Assembly (NCBI RefSeq): GCF_021729155.1
Contig: NZ_JAJQYA010000021.1
Coordinates: forward strand, 41,882 to 87,377
DNA from: Membranihabitans marinus
GTDB taxonomy: Bacteria > Bacteroidota > Bacteroidia > Chitinophagales > Saprospiraceae
DNA: 45,496 nt
Direction of reading: 5' to 3'
Made by a program: the position numbers and the translations under genes. The notes beneath the pieces are model-generated. The model was not told the DNA's origin, ran no database searches, and saw nothing but the letters and a program-made list of their open reading frames with translations. Positions 27,781 to 35,497 of the stretch are shown here, in pieces. Within the stretch, counting starts at the first letter, position 1, and every line of letters begins with the position of its first letter.

Positions 27781-29055
27781 TTATTGAATGATAAGTTTTT
27801 TCGAGAATGCGGATCCATCCATCGATAAGACTAAATGATATAACCCGGGTTGGAAATTACTGGGAAGGACATAGGGATTGTCACCTACTTGTAATGATAA
27901 GGACTGGTGGAATAATCTTTGTCCAAGCACATTGTACAAACTAACCTCAGCCTCTTTTACAGTTTTAGTACTGGATATTATCCCATTTAAATCCCGACCT
28001 TGTAATATTGGATTGGGGTAGAGTTTAAATTCGTTGATATAAGATGGTCTCTCTAGATAAGAAGCTAATACTGTTTCATAGGTTTTCTGAAAAGTAGATA
28101 TCCCTGTCGACGATCCCTCAAAGTCAATAAACTGCAAGCGGTAAATACTGTCATTAGCCGTTTTAATAAAATACACTTGATCATCGGCTACTTCATACTG
28201 GAAGGTAGATAGACTAAAGGACTTCCATTCGTGACCGATGGTTTCAATATTAGACGACCACTGATCTTCGTAATCACTATATGGAACAGTTGCTGGATCA
28301 ACGCCGGTTACCTTAATGGCTTCCAACTCTCCGCGCAACAATACCCCAGTTACATTGTAGTCTAAAATTCCACCTTGACCATCGTCGAGAGGAGTATTAT
28401 ATCTGGTAAACTTTAAATCCCAATCTTCTGGTTCCAAGTCGAGTACTTGTTGATTTTGAAGAGAATAATAAGCAAATTGTTTGTTTTCAAAATCGGATTT
28501 ATCGATACTGTCTACTACGATATTTTGGCTTTCCAAATCTCCATATCTAAAGTAGTATTTACTTCCTCTCAGAAGATCAATCATACATTTACGATATTCA
28601 CCATTTCTTAGTTTTACAATAAATACTCGACTTCCAATGACATCATGACTAGCTGGATTATAGCTTCCCCATCCAAAATCAAAAACATCTGCGGTATCGG
28701 TTAAACTATTGAAGGCACCTTCTGACCAGGATGAACCACCATTGTACAGTTGATCTAAGATATGACTGGTATCCAATACTGCATCAAAATCATTTACAGA
28801 AGAACTGTAGAGAGCCACTGGAGGTAGGGCATCAGTAGCTGATGAAGCAGCTTCGTTGATAGCCACGGCCAATCCTCGACTACTGACTTGGAAAGCAATA
28901 TCCCATTGTTGATAATCGACACTGGTAGATTCGCCAGTTGATAAGCTGTAATAAACACTGGATCGGTAGCCATCACCTTGACTCACTTGGTCAATTTGGC
29001 CATAAGATAGTAGGGAAAAAAACATTAAAATGATAAGGGGTGTAATTATTTTCAT
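27781..29055 (-). CDS. Secreted tandem HmuY-like heme-binding protein with T9SS sorting domain
   Basis: The first gene of the heme operon. A 424-residue protein with a Sec signal peptide (cleaved near SYG-Q20) and no lipobox. Two repeats of the HmuY pattern are visible: YYSLSTGE...WDIAF (35-55), then VFIVKLRNGEYRKCMIDL, and again YYSLQNQQ...WDLKF (196-216), then VYFIKTANDSIYRLQFIDF. The last ~82 residues (343-424, beginning FKLYPNPI, with VSLYNVLGQRLF and ending KKLIIQ) are a type A T9SS C-terminal domain. Classical HmuY is a single-domain lipoprotein, so the duplication and the sorting domain are unusual. The expected role is extracellular heme capture; axial heme ligands cannot be assigned. 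Confidence 0.85.
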   Translation of the reverse strand: MKIITPLIILMFFSLLSYGQIDQVSQGDGYRSSVYYSLSTGESTSVDYQQWDIAFQVSSRGLAVAINEAASSATDALPPVALYSSSVNDFDAVLDTSHILDQLYNGGSSWSEGAFNSLTDTADVFDFGWGSYNPASHDVIGSRVFIVKLRNGEYRKCMIDLLRGSKYYFRYGDLESQNIVVDSIDKSDFENKQFAYYSLQNQQVLDLEPEDWDLKFTRYNTPLDDGQGGILDYNVTGVLLRGELEAIKVTGVDPATVPYSDYEDQWSSNIETIGHEWKSFSLSTFQYEVADDQVYFIKTANDSIYRLQFIDFEGSSTGISTFQKTYETVLASYLERPSYINEFKLYPNPILQGRDLNGIISSTKTVKEAEVSLYNVLGQRLFHQSLSLQVGDNPYVLPSNFQPGLYHLVLSMDGSAFSKKLIIQ

Positions 29056-29089
29056 TGTTATTCTTATTTAGACTTAGTCAAATTAAAGA

Positions 29090-29119
29090 TAAATATAGAG
29101 CTAAAAATTTCTTCTCAAA
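29090..29119 (-). promoter_or_regulatory. Possible promoter of the heme operon
   Basis: On the minus strand TTTG (29116-29119) is followed after 18 bases by TATATTTA (29090-29097), one mismatch from TAnnTTTG. This would place transcription start some 30 bases before the ATG at 29055. An overlapping TATCTTTA nearby is an equally good alternative. No classical Fur box can be recognised by eye in this 164-base gap. Confidence 0.3.
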
Positions 29120-29219
29120 ACATATTTGAAAAAAATTGAAAAAAATATTCTAGCTATGCTTACATATCAGTAGCATTAATAGATCGGAATAATTAATAGA
29201 GTTCTTCTATTCTAGCTTA

Positions 29220-29723
29220 TTATAAAGAAATGGATTGGAGGAAAGATCTCAATGTCTTGTGGATAGTGTCCAAGGACTGACTCATATCAATACGGAGATC
29301 GGCCGATGGTATTTCCAAGGTATCGAATTGAGATTGTAAGAGTGAAGGCGGCATAAAATGAGACCTTGCCTCCATTCGTTGACGAATAAGGTGAAAATCA
29401 CAATCTAAATATATCCAAATTCTATCTTCTTCACTGATGTTGTGATTTAGTACATGGCGATAGGATTCTTTTAAGGCAGAGCAAGCGACCACAACACTGT
29501 GGTTTTGCAGTTGATCGACCACAAATTCATTAATATTTGACAACCAACCTGCCCTATCGTCATCGTTAAGTGGATGGCCGGCGCTCATTTTTGCAATATT
29601 TTCTTTAGAATGAAAGGAGTCTCCATCGTAAAAAGCGATAGACAAATCTTCAGCCACCATTTCACCGATGGTCGTTTTTCCACTACCAGACACTCCCATT
29701 ACATATATTACCTTATGCTTCAT
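29220..29723 (-). CDS. gntK: Gluconokinase (GntK family)
   Basis: Phosphorylates D-gluconate to 6-phosphogluconate with ATP. The 167-residue protein has a P-loop GVSGSGKTT (10-18), the substrate region FYDGDSFHSKENIAKMSAGHPLNDDDRAGWL, which is diagnostic of the GntK/thermoresistant gluconokinase family, VVACSALKESYRHVL, and MEARSHFMPPSLLQSQFDTLE. Length and motifs are standard. It stands alone, without gluconate permease or dehydrogenase genes beside it. Starts at ATG. Confidence 0.95.
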   Translation of the reverse strand: MKHKVIYVMGVSGSGKTTIGEMVAEDLSIAFYDGDSFHSKENIAKMSAGHPLNDDDRAGWLSNINEFVVDQLQNHSVVVACSALKESYRHVLNHNISEEDRIWIYLDCDFHLIRQRMEARSHFMPPSLLQSQFDTLEIPSADLRIDMSQSLDTIHKTLRSFLQSISL

Positions 29724-30126
29724 TCTTATATCGCTTGAAAATTGAAGGATAAATTTGCATAAAATATATTTAAAAAATCGTGTTTATCTGACATAAAACA
29801 AAGTCAACCTAATAACATAGGGTAGTATATGATTGAAAAACGCCACCCTCATCAGAATTAAAAGAATATATCCATCCCTTCTTTTCTAATTATAATGACA
29901 TACCGAATTAGAATAAAATTGAATAAATACATCATATTTAATCCCGGCTTGACCTAGATAGGCTGGGAAAAAAGAGTTCTTGCTATATGAACCATAATAC
30001 CGCCAATATTTTACTTATATCAAAAAAATATATTTAAAAAATTTTCTCCTTCAACATATTTTCACTATATTGGAAATTCACCAAAAAATTAATTAAACCT
30101 TTATTTTCTCTTATAAAACAATTGAC
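29724..30126. other. Intergenic region between divergent gntK and a secreted-protein gene
   Basis: About 400 AT-rich bases. One GC-richer island holds a hairpin, CCCGGC (29943-29948) with GCTGGG (29962-29967), which pairs with one G-U wobble and is followed by AAAAAAG on the plus strand; on the minus strand that would be a T-run before the stem, so it is not a standard terminator for either gene. No RNA gene is recognised. Confidence 0.45.
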
Positions 30127-31419
30127 ATGCAGTTGTTTAATGAAAATATCGGTTGTATTCAGCAGATTAAATATGTTTGTCATATTGTAATTCTCCTTTT
30201 TACATATCCGGTCATCGGCCAGTGGTCCATCAATCAAATCGATAGTACAGCGAATATTGATTTTGATCAAACCTTAGACGGCGTATGCAATGACACTTTT
30301 ACTGGAAGTGGTTTTGCCCCCGCTCCTTCACCTGGGAATTTAGATTCAGACGCATGGAAGATATTGGGTTTCACCGCTGGCGATTTAAATTTCGGAGAGA
30401 CGGCTACGGAAAATGATTTTGCCAGAGGAATTTCTGAAGGTGGAAAAACTACTGGTGGTATTTATGCATTTATCCATTCTCCAAACAATCACAGTTTCGG
30501 TTTCCAGCCCACTGGAGGGGATTTCACCCCGGGCCAAATCATTCTTCGAGCCATTAACAACACGGGAATGGAAGTCAATGGATTAAATATCAATTACCAA
30601 ATTTGGACCTATAATAATGAGAATCGATCCAGTCACATCAAATTTTCATGGTCATTGGATGACGTAATATATCACGACATTCCCAGTTTAGACTATATCA
30701 GTCCGGAGGCAGAATCCGACTCTGCTGTTTGGAATATGACTTATCGCCAAGGAGACATTGACACCATATTGCCATCGGCATCGTCCATTTACCTACGATG
30801 GACGACAAATGACGAAGGAGGTTCTGGCAGCAGAGACGAATTGGCTATAGATGAGATAAATTTAAGGATGTTGTCATCTGGCCTCCCCATATATATACAG
30901 GCCTTTAAGGCCAAATGGCAAGACAAAGCCATAAAAGTGGTTTGGCAGCTGTTAAATATTGATGAATTATTTGCGCAATACCATTTACAACACAGTAACA
31001 ACGGTTATCAATGGGAAGATATTTTTGTGACTGAGGCTATGAAAGATGGGTCTGGCTTACATGATTTCACGTATTATTACAGTCCTAAATCTTCTGATGA
31101 ACATTTCTTTCGATTAAAAATTCATTCCGTCAATAGTCCTACAATATATAGTCGAACAGAAAACTTAAAACCAGAATCTCAATCTTCAAAAATCACCATA
31201 TATCCCAACCCAAGTGATGGTCACATAAAAATTGATTGGGGGCCATTTTCTCAAAACACCAATATATATCTAGTTTCTAATCTCGGTCAGATCGTCTTAA
31301 GAGATATAGGCTATAGAGATAAAACATTGGATTTGAGTTTTTTACCTTCTGGCATTTATTTTTTGGTCATAGAAGATAGGGGGGAATTAGAATGCAAAAA
31401 GATTGAGTTGGTCAGATAA
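30127..31419 (+). CDS. Secreted protein with T9SS C-terminal sorting domain, unknown N-terminal function
   Basis: A 430-residue secreted protein. Its signal peptide is preceded by an unusually long N-terminal region (hydrophobic core CHIVILLFTYPVIGQ, about 18-32). The N-terminal body (about 33-245) looks like a beta-rich extracellular domain: FDQTLDGVCNDTFTGSGFAP, then SFGFQPTGGDFTPGQIILRA and SIYLRWTTNDEGGSGSRDEL with LAIDEINLRM, a pattern I associate with LamG/endonuclease-accessory-type beta-sandwich proteins of Bacteroidota, without a firm family. About residues 250-345 are a fibronectin-III-like linker (IQAFKAKWQDKAIKVVWQLL). The last ~75 residues, starting ITIYPNPSDG and ending KKIELV, form the T9SS sorting domain. 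It has no partner gene. Confidence 0.8.
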   Translation: MQLFNENIGCIQQIKYVCHIVILLFTYPVIGQWSINQIDSTANIDFDQTLDGVCNDTFTGSGFAPAPSPGNLDSDAWKILGFTAGDLNFGETATENDFARGISEGGKTTGGIYAFIHSPNNHSFGFQPTGGDFTPGQIILRAINNTGMEVNGLNINYQIWTYNNENRSSHIKFSWSLDDVIYHDIPSLDYISPEAESDSAVWNMTYRQGDIDTILPSASSIYLRWTTNDEGGSGSRDELAIDEINLRMLSSGLPIYIQAFKAKWQDKAIKVVWQLLNIDELFAQYHLQHSNNGYQWEDIFVTEAMKDGSGLHDFTYYYSPKSSDEHFFRLKIHSVNSPTIYSRTENLKPESQSSKITIYPNPSDGHIKIDWGPFSQNTNIYLVSNLGQIVLRDIGYRDKTLDLSFLPSGIYFLVIEDRGELECKKIELVR

Positions 31420-31428
31420 GGATTATCC

Positions 31429-31456
31429 TATGATCAGGAAATGTTTGTTGATCATA
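31429..31456. terminator. Hairpin after the T9SS-protein gene
   Basis: Perfect 8-base arms TATGATCA (31429-31436) and TGATCATA (31449-31456), loop of 12, beginning ten bases after the stop codon. There is no T-run, so it is only a possible terminator. Confidence 0.3.
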
Positions 31457-31722
31457 AGACACTGAATACTAGGAACGATTGAGGATATATACTCACTACA
31501 TACATAGAGAAGATATAGAAGTTGGAACGAATCAATGGACAAAACAATAGATCACAGCAAATCAGGATGGAGAACTCAACCATTGGATCTCAGCCTATTG
31601 GGATGAAGAAGAAAGGTATAATACCAAATGCATTTAGAATGTTAGCGAGTACGAGTAATCAAAACTATTGATCATAAATTTAAGACGGATGATGTAGAAA
31701 CTAAATCTTGAGAAGTCAACTT

Positions 31723-31751
31723 CGTAGAGAATACAAATGCGTAGAGAATAC
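31723..31751. repeat. Two direct copies of CGTAGAGAATAC
   Basis: Identical 12-base copies at 31723-31734 and 31740-31751, separated by AAATG, in the gap before the transposase gene. Confidence 0.6.
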
Positions 31752-31921
31752 TACCCCTAAATATTTGCTAAAGATTAGCTGAATGAGGAAGATGAGGGGA
31801 AATGAGGGGAGGTAAAATATGTAGGAAGGGGGGAGGAATGGGTCGTTGGATGACCAATGGCGCATGAGGCGCTTAGCCATCAGAACACAATTCAAGTATA
31901 GCTGATTTAAAATTTAAAAAA

Positions 31922-32836
31922 ATGAAAGCAATATCAAAAAGCCTAACTTTGTCTGATTTTCAGAAAAAATTCCCCGACGATGAAAGTTGTTTGAAATACT
32001 TATCAAACAAAAAGTGGAAAAATGGATATCAGTGCCATCGATGTAAGCACGAAAAATATTGTAATACTGTAAAGAATTACCATCGTCGATGTACTAAGTG
32101 TGGATATATTGAATCACCAACTGCCAACACTTTATTCCACAAAGTGAAATTTAGTTTACTAAAAGCCTTTACCATTGTCTACTTTGTATCGACCAATAAA
32201 CGAGGGATTTCATCTACGGAACTCAGTCGAAAACTGGGTTTAAGACAAAAAACTTGTTGGCTTTTTAAACAAAAGACCATGCAAGCTATGGGGAGTAGAA
32301 AGATTTATTCCATAACCACCGATGTAGAAATTTTGCCATTGGAACTGGGAATCAACCATGTTATAGAAAATGGAGAAAAGGTGGTAAAGAAAAAACTAGC
32401 TGTTCTTGCTCATGAAAAAAAAGGCAGTGGTAGAGGCAACACATATGGTCACAGAATAAAAAACCTGAGTTCCAAAGAATTGAGCGTAATTTTTCTAAAT
32501 CATATTGACAAAACAGCAACTATAAAAACGACGGGATGGTCTGGCTTTGCCCCATTACAAAATGTATATGGAAAAATGAAACCTTTCAAACCCAATAAAG
32601 GGAAACGTCCCCTAGTGATGTCTTATCGTATCGGTTGTGGGCTATTGCAGTGGCTCAGGGGAATTCACGGACATGCCGAACATTTGCAGTATTATATAGA
32701 CGAATACTTCTTTAGGCTTAATAGATGTGATATGGAAGATGGCATTTTCCTCCACCTTATAGAACGGATGATAAAACATGAAGCGAGAACTTACAAAGAC
32801 ATTGTGACCTATAAGCCTAAAGCGCCTTTAGTCTGA
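31922..32836 (+). CDS. IS1595/ISXO2-like transposase with altered catalytic residues
   Basis: A 304-residue protein of the IS1595 (ISXO2-like) transposase family, full length. It has the N-terminal zinc ribbon (Cys38, Cys41, Cys57, Cys60), the linker region TNKRGISSTELSRKLGLRQKT, and the C-terminal WLRGIHGHAEHLQYYIDEYFFRLNR. The expected catalytic signatures are degraded: VDE-type D134 is followed by Val instead of Glu, the second Asp (KTDxWxGY) is Thr204 in KTTGWSGF, and the LHxxIMNFK segment reads SYRIGCGLLQ (His to Tyr235, Asn to Gly240, Lys to Leu242). It is therefore probably inactive or repurposed. Flanking inverted repeats and target duplications are not recognised. Confidence 0.85.
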   Translation: MKAISKSLTLSDFQKKFPDDESCLKYLSNKKWKNGYQCHRCKHEKYCNTVKNYHRRCTKCGYIESPTANTLFHKVKFSLLKAFTIVYFVSTNKRGISSTELSRKLGLRQKTCWLFKQKTMQAMGSRKIYSITTDVEILPLELGINHVIENGEKVVKKKLAVLAHEKKGSGRGNTYGHRIKNLSSKELSVIFLNHIDKTATIKTTGWSGFAPLQNVYGKMKPFKPNKGKRPLVMSYRIGCGLLQWLRGIHGHAEHLQYYIDEYFFRLNRCDMEDGIFLHLIERMIKHEARTYKDIVTYKPKAPLV

Positions 32837-33151
32837 AAAACCGAGTAATTTTTTCAATGACAAAAATTCTCGCCGATTTCCAACAGCATCAACCGAATCT
32901 CCAATATCGCTTCCTCAACTAAAAATGAAATCAATACCGAAATTTCATTCGACATCAATTGCTTCTCATCACAAAAACTATTGAATTGAATTACCTATCC
33001 TTAACCTCATGATAAACAAATTGATCTAATTATATCGAAAACCACAACCTCATCACAACAAAATCAAATCCCGTAATCGCCACCCAATCAATCCGCTAAA
33101 TTCTGATCATGACTAAAAATCAAAACACAAAATCTCTATACCCAACCTCCT
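32837..33151. other. Gap between convergent transposase and helicase genes
   Basis: About 315 bases, rich in C and A on the plus strand. One weak hairpin: AATGAAAT (32924-32931) with ATTTCATT (32942-32949). No ORF, RNA gene or T-run terminator is seen. If the transposase was once mobile, its right end should lie here, but no terminal repeat matches the left side convincingly. Confidence 0.45.
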
Positions 33152-35428
33152 TTACTCGCCATCGGTTAAAATTTGAAGCTTAGCAAATTTTAACATTATT
33201 CGCCGTTGTGGACTATCGATTTCCTTGAAAAATATCGTAGCGACCTTGCTCTTATTCTTTCCGTCAATATTCAATACCTTACCCTTACCAAATTTTAAAT
33301 GTAAAACATACATGCCCACTTCAATATCATCGGGATTGCATGGCTTGAAATCAGCAGGCGCTGTTCTGGTCACCATCTTTGGCGCCGACCTCGACTTCCC
33401 TATACCTGTGACCGTAGCCCTAGAACTGGCAACAGTAGTCTGTGGAACTCCGTGCAATACATTGGGATTCTCAAGGTGTTGTGCCGACAACTCTTCAAGA
33501 AATCGACTGGATCGATTGTATACCAATTTGCCAAATCGATACCTTGAAGTGGCAAATGCCAAAGTCAAATACTTGCGTGCCCTCGTAATCGCAACGTAAA
33601 ACAACCTCCTCTCCTCATCCACATCCTGTTCATTCTCCATGGACATAAACGATGGAAATAAATTCTCCTCCATCCCCACTACAAATACCGCGTCAAACTC
33701 CAATCCCTTGGCCGCATGAACAGACATTAATGTCACCTGCTCAAATTCCGAATTCTCATTGTCCTGATCCGTCAATAACGCTATGTTCTGAACATAACTA
33801 GCCAAACTTCTATCCACTTCCTCTTCATCATCGGATTCTACAACTTCGTCAGCCTCTACAAAATCCTTGATCCCATTGAGCAATGCTTCAATATTTTCCA
33901 ATCGACCCAAACTCTCCACCGTATTCTCATCCTTCAATGACTTAATGATGCCACTGGCATTGGCTACATAATCAGCAGTAGCATAAGCCGCATCAGGTTG
34001 ATTTTTGGCAATACCGGACTCAATAATAGATATGAAATTATTGATCTGTGTTCTAGCTCTCGCACTGAGTGGAGCCTGCTTTGCCGCTTCAAAAAGCGAA
34101 ATATTATTGGCCGCAGCATAAGACAAAATTCCGGCTAAGGTCGTATCCCCTATCCCTCGCTTGGGATAATTGACTACCCGTTTAAAAGCTTCTTCATCAT
34201 TGGGATTAATAACCAATCTGAAATAAGCCATCATGTCCTTTATCTCCTTGCGCTGATAGAATGATTGCCCCCCGTAAATCCTGTATGGGATATTGTACCG
34301 TCGAAGATGTTCTTCAAAAACCCTTGACTGTGAATTCGTCCGATACAATATAGCGATCTCATTGTTGGGCACATGGTGCCTATTCTTATATTCCAGTATC
34401 AAATCGGCCACTCGCTTACCTTCCTCTCCATCTGACACCGCTTTGAGTACCTTGATCTTTTCTCCCTCCTGCTGATCCGTCCAAATCTCCTTCTTTATCT
34501 GCCGCTTATTATACCCAATAACCTCATTGGCTGCCGCAACTATATGTAAGGTACTTCGATAATTTTGCTCTAACTTAAAGACCTTGACATTTGAAAAATC
34601 TTTTTCAAAGTCTAAAATATTATCGATGGTCGCCCCCCTAAATCCATATATACTCTGGGCATCATCCCCAACAATACATATATTCTCTGGACTGTTGGCA
34701 TACTTGGTCAATTTGCGAATAATGGCATATTGCAAGAAATTGGTGTCCTGAAACTCATCTACCATAAGATATTTAAATCGCGCGCGATACTTATCTAAGA
34801 CTTCTGGCTTTTTCTGAAACAACTCGTACAGTCGAAACAATAAATCATCAAAATCCATTGCTCCTGCCGCCTTACATCGATCTACATACTTCTTATAAAT
34901 CTCGTGAAAATGAGGACGATTCGCTATTTGATCCGCCTGCATATTATTCTTGTCCATTACATAGGCCTTCGGCGTCATTAAATTGCTTTTGGCCGCCGAA
35001 ATCTTGGACAATACCTGATTAGGAGGATAGGCATCCTTATTCAAACTCATTTCCTTGATTAAGGTCCGCAACAGACTCTTTGAATCATCGGAATCGTAAA
35101 TTGTAAAATTACTGGGGTAACCAATATGATTGGCCTCTATCCGCAATATTCTGGCAAACAAGGAGTGAAAAGTACCGGCCCACAAAGAATTAATAGAACC
35201 GTTGGTTACCTTTTCTATCCTCTCCTTCATCTCCTTGGCCGCCTTATTGGTAAAAGTAAGCGCAAGAATCTCATGAGGCTTTACCCCCTGAGTCAACATA
35301 TAAGCTATCCGAAAAGTAAGTACTCTTGTCTTACCTGATCCCGGACCTGCCACAACCATAACAGGCCCCTGAAATTGGGTAACTGCTTGTTTTTGAATCG
35401 GATTCAACCCATTTATAAAATCTGCCAT
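33152..35428 (-). CDS. pcrA: UvrD/PcrA-type ATP-dependent DNA helicase
   Basis: A superfamily 1A 3'-5' helicase for repair and for clearing stalled replication and transcription complexes. The 758 residues carry all motifs: LNPIQKQAV (Q motif), AGPGSGKTRVLTFRI (Walker A, residues 27-34), LALTFTNKAAKEM, DEFQDTN, VGDDAQSIYGFRGA, LEQNYRST, TLMSVHAAKGLEFDAVFVVG and EERRLFYVAITRARKYL. The C-terminal segment GMYVLHLKFGKGKVLNIDG is the Tudor-like domain that in PcrA/UvrD contacts RNA polymerase. Starts at ATG, 69 bases after the M1 peptidase gene, at the end of a minus-strand series. Confidence 0.95.
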   Translation of the reverse strand: MADFINGLNPIQKQAVTQFQGPVMVVAGPGSGKTRVLTFRIAYMLTQGVKPHEILALTFTNKAAKEMKERIEKVTNGSINSLWAGTFHSLFARILRIEANHIGYPSNFTIYDSDDSKSLLRTLIKEMSLNKDAYPPNQVLSKISAAKSNLMTPKAYVMDKNNMQADQIANRPHFHEIYKKYVDRCKAAGAMDFDDLLFRLYELFQKKPEVLDKYRARFKYLMVDEFQDTNFLQYAIIRKLTKYANSPENICIVGDDAQSIYGFRGATIDNILDFEKDFSNVKVFKLEQNYRSTLHIVAAANEVIGYNKRQIKKEIWTDQQEGEKIKVLKAVSDGEEGKRVADLILEYKNRHHVPNNEIAILYRTNSQSRVFEEHLRRYNIPYRIYGGQSFYQRKEIKDMMAYFRLVINPNDEEAFKRVVNYPKRGIGDTTLAGILSYAAANNISLFEAAKQAPLSARARTQINNFISIIESGIAKNQPDAAYATADYVANASGIIKSLKDENTVESLGRLENIEALLNGIKDFVEADEVVESDDEEEVDRSLASYVQNIALLTDQDNENSEFEQVTLMSVHAAKGLEFDAVFVVGMEENLFPSFMSMENEQDVDEERRLFYVAITRARKYLTLAFATSRYRFGKLVYNRSSRFLEELSAQHLENPNVLHGVPQTTVASSRATVTGIGKSRSAPKMVTRTAPADFKPCNPDDIEVGMYVLHLKFGKGKVLNIDGKNKSKVATIFFKEIDSPQRRIMLKFAKLQILTDGE

Positions 35429-35497
35429 AATATTTTTTCAATTTCACCGTCACCCTTACAGTGACTCCCCATCAAATTTACCTCTTTTAATATTCTC

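Larger units (their letters stand above)
31420..31921. other. Non-coding stretch upstream of the transposase gene
   Basis: About 500 bases without a credible ORF or RNA gene. It holds the hairpin at its left end, a 12-base direct repeat CGTAGAGAATAC (31723-31734 and 31740-31751, period 17), and a purine- and G-rich run with four G-tracts (31796-31842). Composition differs from the AT-rich, A/T-alternating gaps elsewhere in the window, which would fit remnants of inserted DNA. No terminal inverted repeat of an insertion sequence is recognised. Confidence 0.5.

Noticed and set aside
29943-29967. Hairpin between gntK and the T9SS protein gene as an intrinsic terminator
   Set aside because: The stem is short with a wobble pair, and the A-run follows it on the plus strand, so neither strand has a stem followed by T residues.
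31867-32827. 8-base inverted match AGGCGCTT (upstream) and AAGCGCCT (within the transposase 3' end) as terminal repeats of an insertion sequence
   Set aside because: The right arm lies inside the coding sequence, is too short, and there is no matching target-site duplication.
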